From the NCBI GenBank assembly GCA_944324825.1, contig CALUXU010000003.1, positions 62,001 to 126,000 of the forward strand: a DNA stretch of 64,000 nucleotides, given 5' to 3'. The position numbers and the translations under genes are program-made. This DNA comes from Candidatus Gastranaerophilales bacterium. GTDB lineage: Bacteria > Cyanobacteriota > Vampirovibrionia > Gastranaerophilales > Gastranaerophilaceae. Positions 17,557-25,754 of this stretch are shown here, in pieces; the stretch's first letter is position 1; the number at the start of each line of letters is the position of its first letter. The notes under the pieces were generated by a model. It worked only from the letters and a program-made list of their open reading frames with translations. It was not told the origin of the DNA and ran no database searches.

Positions 17557-18630
17557 ATGGAGTCAAACGATAATAAAAAAGTGATAGGTTTTCCAAGAGC
17601 AATGTCTTATTATACGCATTATCCTTTCTGGTACGGATTTTTTAATGCTCTCGGGATTGAAGTAGTACTATCAGACAAAACAACAAAAGAAACCGTGTCA
17701 AACGGCGCGGCTCTGGTTGTGACAGAAACCTGCCTTCCGGTAAAAATATTTGTAGGGCACGTGCTTAACCTATTAGATAAAGGGGTGCAAAAAATATTTG
17801 TACCGTCAATCCAATCTATTGCTCCGAAGATTTATAACTGTTCAAAAATCAGAGGACTCCCTGATTTAATAAGAAACATTATAAAACGTGACTTTGAACT
17901 GATTGAACCGACACTTGATAAATCAGAAAAAGATCAGGGGTTGTATAAATTCCTTGCAGAAAGCGTTGCTTGTTTCGGAATAACTGATTTTGATACAATC
18001 AGAAACGCATCAAAAGAAGGCTGGAAGCTCTATAACAACTTCCACGTAATGGCAAGAAGCGGAATCCCTTATAAACAAGCCTTCAAAAACGCTCTGGAAG
18101 GGAATATCATACTTGACAACGACGAAAACGAATATATGATATCCGTTGCGATAGCCGCACACGATTATAATATTTTTGACGATCATGCCAGTATGAAAAT
18201 ATTTGATAAACTCAAAAAAATGGGTGTAAAGGTTTACTCATCAATAAACCTGACTGACGAAAAGAAAATGGAAGGTTTGAATACCCTGGAGCAAAAAATG
18301 TACTGGGCAAACGAACTTGAAATGAACGGAACGGCAGGACACTACCTGAAAGACAACAAAATTGACGGACTTATAACCGTTAACTCGTTTGGCTGCGGCC
18401 CGGATTCATTGATGGTCGAAAAAATATCAAGAAAGGCTAAAGAATTCGGGAAACCGCTATTGATATTAACAATAGACGAACACACCGGAGAAGCCGGCTT
18501 CATCACAAGATTGGAAGCTTTTGTTGATATGCTCTTTAGAAAAAAACGCAGACAAATAATTCAAAAAGCCAACCTGCAGGAAAAAGAAGAATATACACCA
18601 AATACAAACATTTGCGAAAATATTCTTTAA
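17557..18630 (+). CDS. DUF2229 / acyl-CoA dehydratase activase-related protein
   Basis: 357 residues resembling the DUF2229 part of large 2-hydroxyacyl-CoA dehydratase activase-like proteins. Seen are VIGFPRAMSYYTHYPFWYGF, the Cys-Pro motif ETCLPVKIFVGHV, IFVPSIQSI, FGCGPDSLMVEKI and ILTIDEHTGEAGFITRLEAF. The conserved cysteines may bind an iron-sulfur cluster. The ASKHA ATPase half usually fused or adjacent is absent here. GGAGG lies 8 nt before the ATG, behind a GGGGTCCCC palindrome and a TATAAA-type -10. Function of stand-alone members is not known. Confidence 0.8.
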   Translation: MESNDNKKVIGFPRAMSYYTHYPFWYGFFNALGIEVVLSDKTTKETVSNGAALVVTETCLPVKIFVGHVLNLLDKGVQKIFVPSIQSIAPKIYNCSKIRGLPDLIRNIIKRDFELIEPTLDKSEKDQGLYKFLAESVACFGITDFDTIRNASKEGWKLYNNFHVMARSGIPYKQAFKNALEGNIILDNDENEYMISVAIAAHDYNIFDDHASMKIFDKLKKMGVKVYSSINLTDEKKMEGLNTLEQKMYWANELEMNGTAGHYLKDNKIDGLITVNSFGCGPDSLMVEKISRKAKEFGKPLLILTIDEHTGEAGFITRLEAFVDMLFRKKRRQIIQKANLQEKEEYTPNTNICENIL

Positions 18631-18639
18631 AGCAAGATT

Positions 18640-19500
18640 ATGAAAATTATAACAAGGTTAAAGTTTAATAATTTTCAAAATACACAAGCCGAAAACAGTA
18701 AATATCCGAAAACCGAACCGCTCAAATTTGATACGGTTTCGTTCGGTGCGATGAAGAAAAGACAGTTTTCAGGGCTTGACAGAGTATGCGTTGAAAAATT
18801 CAAAGCCCCGATTGAAAAATTTAACCGCAGCGAAGATTTACAAACCTGGGCAGGGAAAAAGTTTAAAGAACTATTTATGAAGGATTATGGCGGACGCAGC
18901 AAAAGAGGGAGAATCCACCGAAAAATTATACTAAGGGATTGGTATAAATATCTGACAGAAAAAGATACTCAATCTAATAACTCGCAAAAAGCACTTATTA
19001 TGTTCGGGATAACAAAAGATTTAAAACCAAACAGCGATATCCTGCCTCCGATATTCAACCGAGAAGTCCTCAACAAAACCCTTGAAGAGGTCAAAGACAC
19101 AGACGTTGATATAAGCAAGGTATATAACAAAAACCTGAGAAGCTATGCCCTATCAGGGCTCGGAATCAACGGAAGCGGTGCAAAATGGATTGTACTTCCG
19201 TCAAAAAAACACGACAGCAAAAACTTTGAACAGAATGTCGCAAGATTAAAAATCCTATCCCAGAACAGCTGGTGCACAAAAACCTACAAGGCAGAACCAT
19301 ATTTGGCACAAGGGGACTTCCATATATTCGTGGATAAAGGAGTCACCAAAATAGGAATATGCTTTGAAGACAATACTATAAAAGAGATTCAAGGCAGAAA
19401 AAATGACTGGAGGATACCTGAGGAATACGCTGAAAACGTCCTTGAACATATCAAAGGGTATAAACTCAGCGACAAGGCAAAATTAGAGCTTGATACCTGA
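18640..19500 (+). CDS. Hypothetical protein with SFG motif and WCT segment
   Basis: 286 basic residues, no signal peptide, starting 9 bp after the DUF2229 gene. An N-terminal TVSFGAMKKRQF segment resembles FKG/SFG motifs of other unknown proteins here. The region near residues 205-270 (NSWCTKTYKAEPYLAQGDFH, then IGICFEDNTIKEIQGRKNDW) has the look of PcfJ-like or phage-associated folds that contain a Cys and an EIxGxxN segment. This is weak pattern matching and no function is assigned. The end lies 3 bp from convergent prmC. Confidence 0.6.
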   Translation: MKIITRLKFNNFQNTQAENSKYPKTEPLKFDTVSFGAMKKRQFSGLDRVCVEKFKAPIEKFNRSEDLQTWAGKKFKELFMKDYGGRSKRGRIHRKIILRDWYKYLTEKDTQSNNSQKALIMFGITKDLKPNSDILPPIFNREVLNKTLEEVKDTDVDISKVYNKNLRSYALSGLGINGSGAKWIVLPSKKHDSKNFEQNVARLKILSQNSWCTKTYKAEPYLAQGDFHIFVDKGVTKIGICFEDNTIKEIQGRKNDWRIPEEYAENVLEHIKGYKLSDKAKLELDT

Positions 19501-19503
19501 TAC

Positions 19504-20328
19504 CTATTTTATACCGTATACAACCCGGTCTAAGCCCATCATATCCTTTTCTATCATAACGTTCTTATAGCCGTATTTTTCCATAAGATTGTATACATCA
19601 GCCCCCTGATTGAACCCTATTTCAAACGCAAGAAAACCGCCGTCATTAATATGGTTCAAAGATTCCGGAATAATTTCGTTATAGTATTCAAGCCCCATAT
19701 CGTCCTCGGTAAATAAAGCAGAGCGAGGTTCAAATGTAACCTCCTTCTGAACCTCAAGACCGTTTGGAATATAAGGCGGATTAGATACTATTACATCAAA
19801 TTTTTTACCCTTCAGCGCCGAAAATAAATCGGATTCCAGAAACTTAATTCTTCTGTCGACATTAAGATGTTTTGCGTTGTCTTTTGCAACCTTCAAAGCC
19901 TCTTTTGAGATATCAACAGCCGTGATATCCGACTCAGTACTCTGTGCAAGGGAACATGCAATACATCCGGAGCCTGTCCCGATATCAAGGACGGTTTTAT
20001 ACCCGTTAGAGCGGATTGCATCAATAACCTTCATCACAAGCTGCTCGGTATCGCCTCTCGGTATCAAAACATTTTCGTTAACAATATATTTACTCCCCAT
20101 AAAATCAGCAAGCCCAATAATATACTGAATAGGAAGCTTAGTTCTCGCACGGAGCTGAGCTTTTTCTTTAACCACTTTAAGTTTTTCATAATCTAAAGGC
20201 ACCCCTCTTACAACATCAAGAGCCGTATAGTTACAATAATGCTCAATCATCATTTTTACTTCTATTCTAGCCTCATTAGGATGAATACCGCTATTCACCA
20301 ATATGGCAACAATCTCCTGAATGTTCAT
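19504..20328 (-). CDS. prmC: Release factor glutamine methyltransferase
   Basis: Methylates the GGQ glutamine of peptide release factors with SAM. The 274 residues carry the helical N-terminal domain, then the SAM site VLDIGTGSGCIACSLA and the signature VIVSNPPYIPNGLE. Length is typical. Its start lies 38 bp inside the preceding gene, so the two are probably coupled. prfA is not in the window. Confidence 0.95.
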   Translation of the reverse strand: MNIQEIVAILVNSGIHPNEARIEVKMMIEHYCNYTALDVVRGVPLDYEKLKVVKEKAQLRARTKLPIQYIIGLADFMGSKYIVNENVLIPRGDTEQLVMKVIDAIRSNGYKTVLDIGTGSGCIACSLAQSTESDITAVDISKEALKVAKDNAKHLNVDRRIKFLESDLFSALKGKKFDVIVSNPPYIPNGLEVQKEVTFEPRSALFTEDDMGLEYYNEIIPESLNHINDGGFLAFEIGFNQGADVYNLMEKYGYKNVMIEKDMMGLDRVVYGIK

Positions 20329-20800
20329 CTATAATCTTTCCTATCTCTCTTTTTAAATCCAGTTTGGATAACTCTTCTACGTTTAATTTATCTATATTAT
20401 ATTTTTTGCATAATCTTTCATAATAGTAAAGCTGTTTTTTTGTAGGCGGCTCTTTTGACATCTTAACCTCCTGCAAAAACTTACGCTTTTGTTTCTCAAA
20501 CTCTTTTTGCTTCTCAATTAAAGGAGCCTGAGCTTTTTTATATTCATAATACTTCTTGCACTCTTTTATATAAAGCAGAGTATCACTCTTAAAGGTTTCA
20601 TCGTATAAAATATCCTTCACAAACGGAAACCTTGAAGCATTAATCTCCTGATAATAAGCCTCATCTTCAAGAAACTTGTCAAACAAATCCTCAACATCCT
20701 TATCCGAATTTTGTTTAACCAGCGCTCTCAAAAAGTTGCATAACGCACTTTTCTGAGTCTTATCCAAATCCAAATATATTCTCTTCTTGACTTCGTACAT
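20291..20800 (-). CDS. Hypothetical helical protein upstream of prmC
   Basis: 169 residues, highly charged, with a Lys/Glu/Gln helix at about 80-115. The C-terminal part (EPPTKKQLYYYERLCKKYNI) resembles the short P-T-x-K-Q helical module found at the ends of helicases and DNA-binding proteins. This is a pattern call only. It follows the 20803 gene by 2 bp and overlaps prmC by 38 bp, giving a three-gene run. Confidence 0.65.
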   Translation of the reverse strand: MYEVKKRIYLDLDKTQKSALCNFLRALVKQNSDKDVEDLFDKFLEDEAYYQEINASRFPFVKDILYDETFKSDTLLYIKECKKYYEYKKAQAPLIEKQKEFEKQKRKFLQEVKMSKEPPTKKQLYYYERLCKKYNIDKLNVEELSKLDLKREIGKIIDEHSGDCCHIGE

Positions 20801-20802
20801 AT

Positions 20803-20997
20803 CTATTTCAAAGAATCTTTGATTACATCTTTAATGCCAAATTTTCTTTGAGAGTTACGAAATGCCGCCAGTCGCGAATACAAATCGGACTTCATCGGAT
20901 TCGATTGAAAAGATTTCTCCGGTGTTTCCTGAATCGGTTCCGTATCAGGCTTTACACCATCAATAACAGTGAAATTTTTAAATCTATCGTTATTCAT
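20803..20997 (-). CDS. Small hypothetical protein under a palindromic promoter region
   Basis: 64 residues starting MNNDRFKNFTVIDGVKPDTE. A Pro/Glu-rich middle precedes a basic helix (MKSDLYSRLAAFRNSQRK). No family recognised. The start at 20997 is preferred over an upstream in-frame ATG, because GAGG sits 8-11 nt before it and the upstream ATG lies within the promoter palindrome. First gene of a run with the 169-residue protein and prmC. Confidence 0.6.
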   Translation of the reverse strand: MNNDRFKNFTVIDGVKPDTEPIQETPEKSFQSNPMKSDLYSRLAAFRNSQRKFGIKDVIKDSLK

Positions 20998-21008
20998 AGG
21001 GACCTCGT

Positions 21009-21027
21009 ATATATACAAAGTATATAT
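21009..21027 (-). promoter_or_regulatory. Palindromic operator, copy 1 (TATATAC-aaa-GTATATA)
   Basis: A 17-bp core palindrome (19 bp here) lies 12-30 nt upstream of the start codon. It is embedded in about 45 bp that align with the region upstream of the 42627-43307 gene, including a GTTA(C/T)AAAAAA block and a CAATTTTT block. Probably an operator overlapping the promoter. Confidence 0.6.
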
Positions 21028-21118
21028 CTCAAAAAAAATTGCTTTTTTTATAACATTATATTAAGTATTGTAACGATAATCTTAAAAAAGTCAACCGCTT
21101 ACTGTGAGGTATGGCTGT

Positions 21119-21148
21119 AATGCGGCTAAGTAGTTAAGTAATCAGTGG
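21119..21148. repeat. Octad repeat left of the DUF559 element
   Basis: AATGCGGCTAAGTAGTTAAG then TAATCAGTGGCA: inverted orientation of the octad element, touching the left inverted repeat of the DUF559 element. Confidence 0.6.
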
Positions 21149-21151
21149 CAT

Positions 21152-21189
21152 TTCCCTCTCCTTGAGGAGAGGGGGAGGGTGAGGTGTAG
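21152..21189. repeat. Left inverted repeat of DUF559 element
   Basis: TTCCCTCTCCTTGAGGAGAG followed by GGGGAGGGTGAGGTGTAG. Its reverse complement matches the right flank (21576-21611) apart from the small loop and a few bases. The first half is itself a hairpin. Confidence 0.75.
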
Positions 21190-21214
21190 ATTAATTAAAA
21201 ATCAAAAAATATGA

Positions 21215-21220
21215 TATAAT
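21215..21220 (+). promoter_or_regulatory. -10 box of leaderless DUF559 gene
   Basis: TATAAT is separated from the ATG by 6 nt (CCAGTT). No Shine-Dalgarno sequence fits in the gap. Confidence 0.6.
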
Positions 21221-21226
21221 CCAGTT

Positions 21227-21568
21227 ATGGAATACAAGTACAAGTTAGCCAGAAATCTAAGAAAAAATTCTACAAAAGAAGAATATATTATATGGCAAAT
21301 CCTAAGAAATAGAAACTTTTTCAATTTAAAGTTCAAAAGACAAGTTCCAATTGGGAAATATATAGTTGATTTTTTATGCGAAGAAAAAAATATAATTATT
21401 GAAATTGATGGCGGACAACATAATTCAGATGTAAATATTATCAAAGATGAAGAAAGAACTAAGTTTCTTGAATCAAAAGGTTACAAAGTTATTAGATTTT
21501 GGAATAACGATATTAATAATAATTTAGATGGGGTTTATCAACAATTAATGGATTATATAAATCTATAA
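21227..21568 (+). CDS. DUF559 domain endonuclease-like protein
   Basis: 113 residues that are all domain: LARNLRKNSTKEEYIIWQIL, the region RNFFNLKFKRQVPIGKYIVD, IIIEIDGGQH and a C-terminal KGYKVIRFWNNDI. These match the DUF559 family, related to very-short-patch-repair (Vsr)-type nucleases; the acidic residues of D-F and E-I-D-G resemble a PD-(D/E)xK core. The reaction is not proven for the family. It is AT-richer than its GC-rich flanking repeats. Translation is probably leaderless. Confidence 0.88.
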   Translation: MEYKYKLARNLRKNSTKEEYIIWQILRNRNFFNLKFKRQVPIGKYIVDFLCEEKNIIIEIDGGQHNSDVNIIKDEERTKFLESKGYKVIRFWNNDINNNLDGVYQQLMDYINL

Positions 21569-21575
21569 ATCCAAA

Positions 21576-21611
21576 CCTCACCCTTAATCCCTCTCCTATC
21601 AGGAGAGGGAA
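21576..21611. repeat. Right inverted repeat of DUF559 element
   Basis: CCTCACCCTTAATCCCTCTC then CTATCAGGAGAGGGAAT, the inverse of the left repeat, starting 8 bp after the DUF559 stop codon. Confidence 0.75.
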
Positions 21612-21620
21612 TGAATGAAG

Positions 21621-21640
21621 TGTACCCTAAAAAGTGGACA
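21621..21640. other. IS3-like terminal sequence (solo)
   Basis: TGTACCCTAAAAAGTGGACA resembles the outer end of IS3-family terminal repeats. There is no matching partner end and no transposase, so at most a remnant. Confidence 0.25.
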
Positions 21641-21649
21641 AAAAAATTA

Positions 21650-21802
21650 ACTTAGCTGCCTAGCTGCTTGACCACTTAGCCGCATTTCCTTCTCACCTCA
21701 GTCATTGTCGGGCTAAAGCCCGAGCTATTTACTAAGTAGTTAAGCAGTTAGTATTTTCCCTAGCTGCTTAGTGCCTAACTTCCTAACTTCTTAATCACCC
21801 AG
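21650..21802. repeat. Octad repeat block with CGGGCT hairpin
   Basis: CTTAGCTGCCTAGCTGCTTG, ACCACTTAGCCGCATTTCCT and a second octad run (CTAGCTGCTTAGTGCCTAAC, TTCCTAACTTCTTAATCACC). Between them CGGGCT-aa-AGCCCG (21709-21722) is a perfect hairpin. It reaches the 3' end of rsmI. Confidence 0.7.
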
Positions 21803-22606
21803 TCACTCTTCACTAACCAGCTTATAAATCTCGTTTTTTGAATAATCCGTCAGAATTGATAATATCTTGGATATATCTTTAGAACTGTAACCTGCAGATT
21901 TAAGTTTTTCGATTTGAGGGGTAATATTTAGGGTATTTTCATCCGTTTTATACAGCATACAAACTATTTCACCCTTTACACCGTCTTTATAATGCTCAAT
22001 AACGTTATCAATCGTATCGACAACAGATTCTTCAAACAGCTTGGAAATCTCTCTTGTGAGAGCGATTTTTATATTTCCTCTAACCTCTTTTATTGTTTGA
22101 AGAGTTTTGAGAATTCTGTTTGGCGACTCATAGAAAACTATGTTTGAATTAACAAAGTCCGCCAAAACCTCTTTTATATCGTTTGCCCCCCTCGGCATAA
22201 ACCCGATAAACGTAAAAAACTCATCATCACGCGGAATTCCTGAGAGAAAAGTTGTGACCGCACATGCACCCGGAAGCGCCGTATAGGATATCTTATTTTG
22301 GATTAACTCCTTCAGTAAATAACTTCCGGGGTCACAAATCATCGGAGTACCGGCATCAGATACAAGTGCAACTTTTTTCCCCTCTCTCAAAAGGTTCATA
22401 AAAAATTCAACGCGGCTTTTTTCATTGTATTTATGGTAAGAAACAAGCTTTGTTCTTATATCGTAATGATAAAGAAGCTTCTGAGTAATTCTGGAATCCT
22501 CGCATGCGATTACATCAACGTTTTTTAAGACCTCAACCGCACGAAAAGTCATATCCTGCATATTTCCGATAGGGGTCGGAACAATATAAAACTGATACTC
22601 TTTCAT
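21803..22606 (-). CDS. rsmI: 16S rRNA (cytidine1402-2'-O)-methyltransferase
   Basis: SAM-dependent methylation of C1402 in the ribosomal decoding centre. The 267 residues start with YIVPTPIGNMQDMTFRAVEV and carry VIACEDSR, VSDAGTPMICDPG and ALPGACAVTTFLSGIP, the standard tetrapyrrole-methylase-fold motifs of RsmI. Length is at the short end of the family. The start overlaps the sigma-factor stop by one base (TAATG), so the genes are coupled. Confidence 0.95.
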   Translation of the reverse strand: MKEYQFYIVPTPIGNMQDMTFRAVEVLKNVDVIACEDSRITQKLLYHYDIRTKLVSYHKYNEKSRVEFFMNLLREGKKVALVSDAGTPMICDPGSYLLKELIQNKISYTALPGACAVTTFLSGIPRDDEFFTFIGFMPRGANDIKEVLADFVNSNIVFYESPNRILKTLQTIKEVRGNIKIALTREISKLFEESVVDTIDNVIEHYKDGVKGEIVCMLYKTDENTLNITPQIEKLKSAGYSSKDISKILSILTDYSKNEIYKLVSEE

Positions 22607-23250
22607 TAATAATCCTGACGTCCTCTTGCTGCAAGATATTCGCGGATAGTTGCAAGAGCCGATTGAACAATCCTTGTAATTCTGGAAGGCGAAAGCCCTA
22701 TTTGTTTTGCAATATCTTTTGCCTGCATATTACGATAGAACCGGTACTCAACAACAGTTCTTTCTTTTTGAGGTAATGTTGCAATTGCCTGTTTAATAAG
22801 TTTGCTCAACTCAACAATTTCCGCTTTTTCATCAGGCAGGGCAGAAGGGTCTTTAATAAAATCAAACGGAGAATCGTTATCAGTTGCAGAAGCCGCCAAC
22901 CCGTCAATGGAAAGAATGGTTTCATAAACAGCCTCTTTTACTTTTCCTGCCGATGTTCCTTCTTCCGAATCATCATCCGAGGACGAATCAGCCTTATGCT
23001 TCATTGAATACCATTTATAACGATGTCTCAACTCGTTTCTGATTGCCCATTTAACCGCAGTACCCATATACGCATCATTGTATTTTGCAAGCTGTTCTTC
23101 GGTTTTATTTTTAATCATTGCCTGCACCGCAATAATGCCGATACTAACAAGTTCTTCGTACTCAACCATGTGGTTAGGTACTCTCCTCTGCTCTATCTTG
23201 GCAACCTTCTGGACTATACTAACATATTGCTTAAGTAAATTTTGATTCAT
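22606..23250 (-). CDS. Sigma-70 family RNA polymerase sigma factor
   Basis: 214 residues. Region 2 lies at about 10-80 (VEYEELVSIGIIAVQAMIKN, YMGTAVKWAIRNELRHRYKW). An acidic Ser-rich linker replaces most of region 3, and region 4 is at about 150-205 (LPQKERTVVEYRFYRNMQAK, then an SPSRITRIVQSAL helix). The layout resembles FliA-type or group 4 alternative sigma factors. It sits 21 bp after an FlhB-like gene and overlaps rsmI. No anti-sigma gene is adjacent. Which promoters it reads is unknown. Confidence 0.85.
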   Translation of the reverse strand: MNQNLLKQYVSIVQKVAKIEQRRVPNHMVEYEELVSIGIIAVQAMIKNKTEEQLAKYNDAYMGTAVKWAIRNELRHRYKWYSMKHKADSSSDDDSEEGTSAGKVKEAVYETILSIDGLAASATDNDSPFDFIKDPSALPDEKAEIVELSKLIKQAIATLPQKERTVVEYRFYRNMQAKDIAKQIGLSPSRITRIVQSALATIREYLAARGRQDY

Positions 23251-23271
23251 TTTAATATCGATATTTAATTA

Positions 23272-24354
23272 TTACCTATTGTTTATGTTACCTTGATTTG
23301 TTTTATTTTTCAAGTTGTAAACAAAAAGTAAAATTTCAGCAACAGCTTTGAATAATTCCGGCGGAATCTGCTGCCCTATTTCTACCATTCTGAATACAGC
23401 TCTGGCAACCGGCGGATTGTCGATTACGGGGACATTATTTTCTTCCGCAATTCTTATTATTTCTTTTGCGATAAGTTCCGACCCTTTCATAATAACAGTC
23501 GGAGAAAGCATGGTTTCGGCATCATATTTTAGGGCACATGCTACGTGGATAGGATTTCTGACAACAAAATCCGCCTCGGCAACGGAATCCATTGCACCCT
23601 GCTGCAGCATTTGCATACGGCGCTGACGGAGTGCCGATTTTACATGCGGATCACCTTCCTGGTTTTTGTATTCATCTTTTATTTCTTTAAAAGACATCTT
23701 CTGGTCTTTCATGAACTTCCATCTTGTAACCCCGTAATCGGCAGCAGCAATAATAAGGAACGCAATACAGGCCTTATAAATAAAGTCTACAATCAAATCC
23801 CCGAATTCCACCATTACGGCAAAGTTGTTATCCACAGCCGCAAGTTTGAGAATACTTTCAAGGTGTGCGGAATAAACAGACCAGCCTACAACACCCAAGA
23901 TTACAACCTTCAAAATATTTTTAAAGAGTTCAAACAAGGTTTTTACCGAAAAAATATTTTTAAAATACTTTGTAGGATTCAATTTATCAAGCTTTGGAAT
24001 CAAAGGCGCAATAGCAACCAGAGGACCAACCTGAATAAAGTCCCCGACAATAGCAATAAATGCCGCTACAATCAAAACAAGCCCGATTATCGTAACGGTC
24101 GGAATAACTGCCGTTGTAAATATAAACGTATACCCGATGGAATCCAGATGCTGATTGGGTATCTGCTCGTATAACGTTCGGAAAAGCCCGTTTAACATAT
24201 TCCACATCAAGGGCGCCATCAATTTAATAAAAGAGAAAACAACCAATAGAGAAAGCGCAGTTGAAACATCCTTTGATTTTACAACTTGCCCTTCTTTTCT
24301 TGCACGCTCCAACTTCTGGGGCGTCGCATCATATTGCTTGTCTTCATCACCCAT
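23272..24354 (-). CDS. FlhB/SctU-like type III export protein with NPIH
   Basis: 360-residue inner-membrane protein of the type III export gate: N-terminal TPQKLERARKEGQVVKSKDV, four hydrophobic segments (about 28-55, 72-110, 140-160, 180-210), the linker EIKDEYKNQEGDPHVKSALR and the cytoplasmic domain. The autocleavage motif, normally NPTH, reads NPIH at 267-270; Asn and Pro, the cleaved pair, are kept. A second family member with NPTH lies at 32920-33999. It leads an operon with the sigma factor and rsmI, and AGGAAA precedes the ATG. Confidence 0.88.
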   Translation of the reverse strand: MGDEDKQYDATPQKLERARKEGQVVKSKDVSTALSLLVVFSFIKLMAPLMWNMLNGLFRTLYEQIPNQHLDSIGYTFIFTTAVIPTVTIIGLVLIVAAFIAIVGDFIQVGPLVAIAPLIPKLDKLNPTKYFKNIFSVKTLFELFKNILKVVILGVVGWSVYSAHLESILKLAAVDNNFAVMVEFGDLIVDFIYKACIAFLIIAAADYGVTRWKFMKDQKMSFKEIKDEYKNQEGDPHVKSALRQRRMQMLQQGAMDSVAEADFVVRNPIHVACALKYDAETMLSPTVIMKGSELIAKEIIRIAEENNVPVIDNPPVARAVFRMVEIGQQIPPELFKAVAEILLFVYNLKNKTNQGNINNR

Positions 24355-24500
24355 GAGTTAATTTCCTGATAGTTAAATTTTATGGCAATATATTATCATA
24401 AACCCGATAAAGAATCCATTTGATATTTCTTTAGTTATTGCAACGCTATTTTGGTTGTATTAAAATTGGTAACTAGAACACGAAAAGAGGAAGTTGACAA

Positions 24501-25736
24501 ATGAGAGAATTATTTAACGATTATGTGAAATCCATTACTACTTATATAATGTTTCGTATTAAGGCTAAAGCTAACGAACTAAGACCGGAATTGGAGAAAA
24601 AAAACAGAGCACCGATATTTTTGTCAATGGGCGCTCCGACAGAAAACCCGCCAAAGTATATGTTCGATGTTTTGAAATCAGAAATGGACAAACAGGGTGT
24701 TCATACGTATTCAACACCTAAAGGTGAAAAGTTTTTCTTAGAAGCGGTTGCCGAAAAAATGAAATCAAGATTCGGAGTTGAGCTTGACCCTGCAACTGAA
24801 GTATGTTCTCTTATCGGTTCAAAAGAAGGGCTTGCAAACTTTATAAGAATACTTATTAACCCGACAACAAACGTGGAAGAGCAAGATGTTATCTTCGTTC
24901 CGGATCCGGGATATGCATCATACGGACAAATGATTACGATTGCCGGCGGAAAATCTTATTCCGTACCGTTAACACCTGAAAATAACTTTATGCCTAATTT
25001 GAATGAAGTTTGGGATAACTACATAAAAGAAGGCGGAAAACCGGAAAAAGTAAAAGCGTTGATTATCAACTATCCGAACAACCCGCTGGGTGCCACAGCA
25101 ACAAGAGATTACTACAGACACTGCATAGATTTTTGTAAAAACCATAATATATTACTAATGTCTGATGCAGCTTATGCGGATTTATACTTTGATGAATCAG
25201 AAAAACCTTTCAGTATTCTGGAATTTGAAGGAGCAAAAGATATTGCAGTTGAGTTCTTTAGTTTTTCAAAACCTTATGCGATGACCGGCATGCGTGCAGG
25301 CTGGATTTGCGGAAATAAAGAAGCCGTAGGCTTGCTTGCCGTATTAAAATCCACTATTGATAACGGGTTATATAAACCGCTTCAAACCGCTTGTGCCGCA
25401 ATATTGAAATCAAAAGAAGGAGATGAATATACAAGACAGGCAAATCTTAACCTTAAAAAGAAACAGGATATATTTGTTCAAGGGATGAAAGAGCTTGGCT
25501 GGCCGGAATTTAATGTTCCAAATGCAACCTTCTATCTTTGGATGCCGATACCACCTCGCTACTCATCTTCTCAGGAATTTACCGATGATTTACTCGTAAA
25601 ATCAGGGATAGTAGCTGTTCCGGGACATGCATACGGAAAATACGGAGAAGGCTTCTTCAGAGTGTCTATCGTATGCACAGAAGAACAAATTAAAGAATGT
25701 ATTGATAGAATGAAACAAGACGGTTTCTATTATTAA
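24501..25736 (+). CDS. dapL: Class I/II aminotransferase, probably LL-diaminopimelate aminotransferase
   Basis: PLP enzyme of 411 residues. Seen are the small-domain motif PIFLSMGAPTENPPKYMFD, the PLP region YPNNPLGATA, SDAAYADLYFD and the Schiff-base lysine in FFSFSKPYAMTGMRAGW, then a late FFRVSIVCTEEQ. Length and motifs fit DapL-type enzymes, which make LL-diaminopimelate for lysine and peptidoglycan in cyanobacterial relatives. Other aspartate-type aminotransferases of this fold cannot be excluded. GAGG precedes the ATG. It ends at a shared terminator and octad block. Confidence 0.8.
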   Translation: MRELFNDYVKSITTYIMFRIKAKANELRPELEKKNRAPIFLSMGAPTENPPKYMFDVLKSEMDKQGVHTYSTPKGEKFFLEAVAEKMKSRFGVELDPATEVCSLIGSKEGLANFIRILINPTTNVEEQDVIFVPDPGYASYGQMITIAGGKSYSVPLTPENNFMPNLNEVWDNYIKEGGKPEKVKALIINYPNNPLGATATRDYYRHCIDFCKNHNILLMSDAAYADLYFDESEKPFSILEFEGAKDIAVEFFSFSKPYAMTGMRAGWICGNKEAVGLLAVLKSTIDNGLYKPLQTACAAILKSKEGDEYTRQANLNLKKKQDIFVQGMKELGWPEFNVPNATFYLWMPIPPRYSSSQEFTDDLLVKSGIVAVPGHAYGKYGEGFFRVSIVCTEEQIKECIDRMKQDGFYY

Positions 25737-25754
25737 ATTACATACTGTCATGTA

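Larger units (their letters stand above)
21152..21611. mobile_element. Candidate mini mobile element: DUF559 gene between inverted repeats
   Basis: A 460-bp unit of left inverted repeat, one 113-codon nuclease-like gene and right inverted repeat, lying between octad repeats. There is no transposase. A single related repeat without the gene lies at 37803-37955. That pattern fits an element spreading by recombination or endonuclease-driven homing; mobility itself is inference. Confidence 0.5.

Noticed and set aside
23545-24174. 209-codon plus-strand frame inside the flhB-like gene
   Set aside because: Opposite a well-supported gene, no ribosome site, biased Asn/Arg composition.
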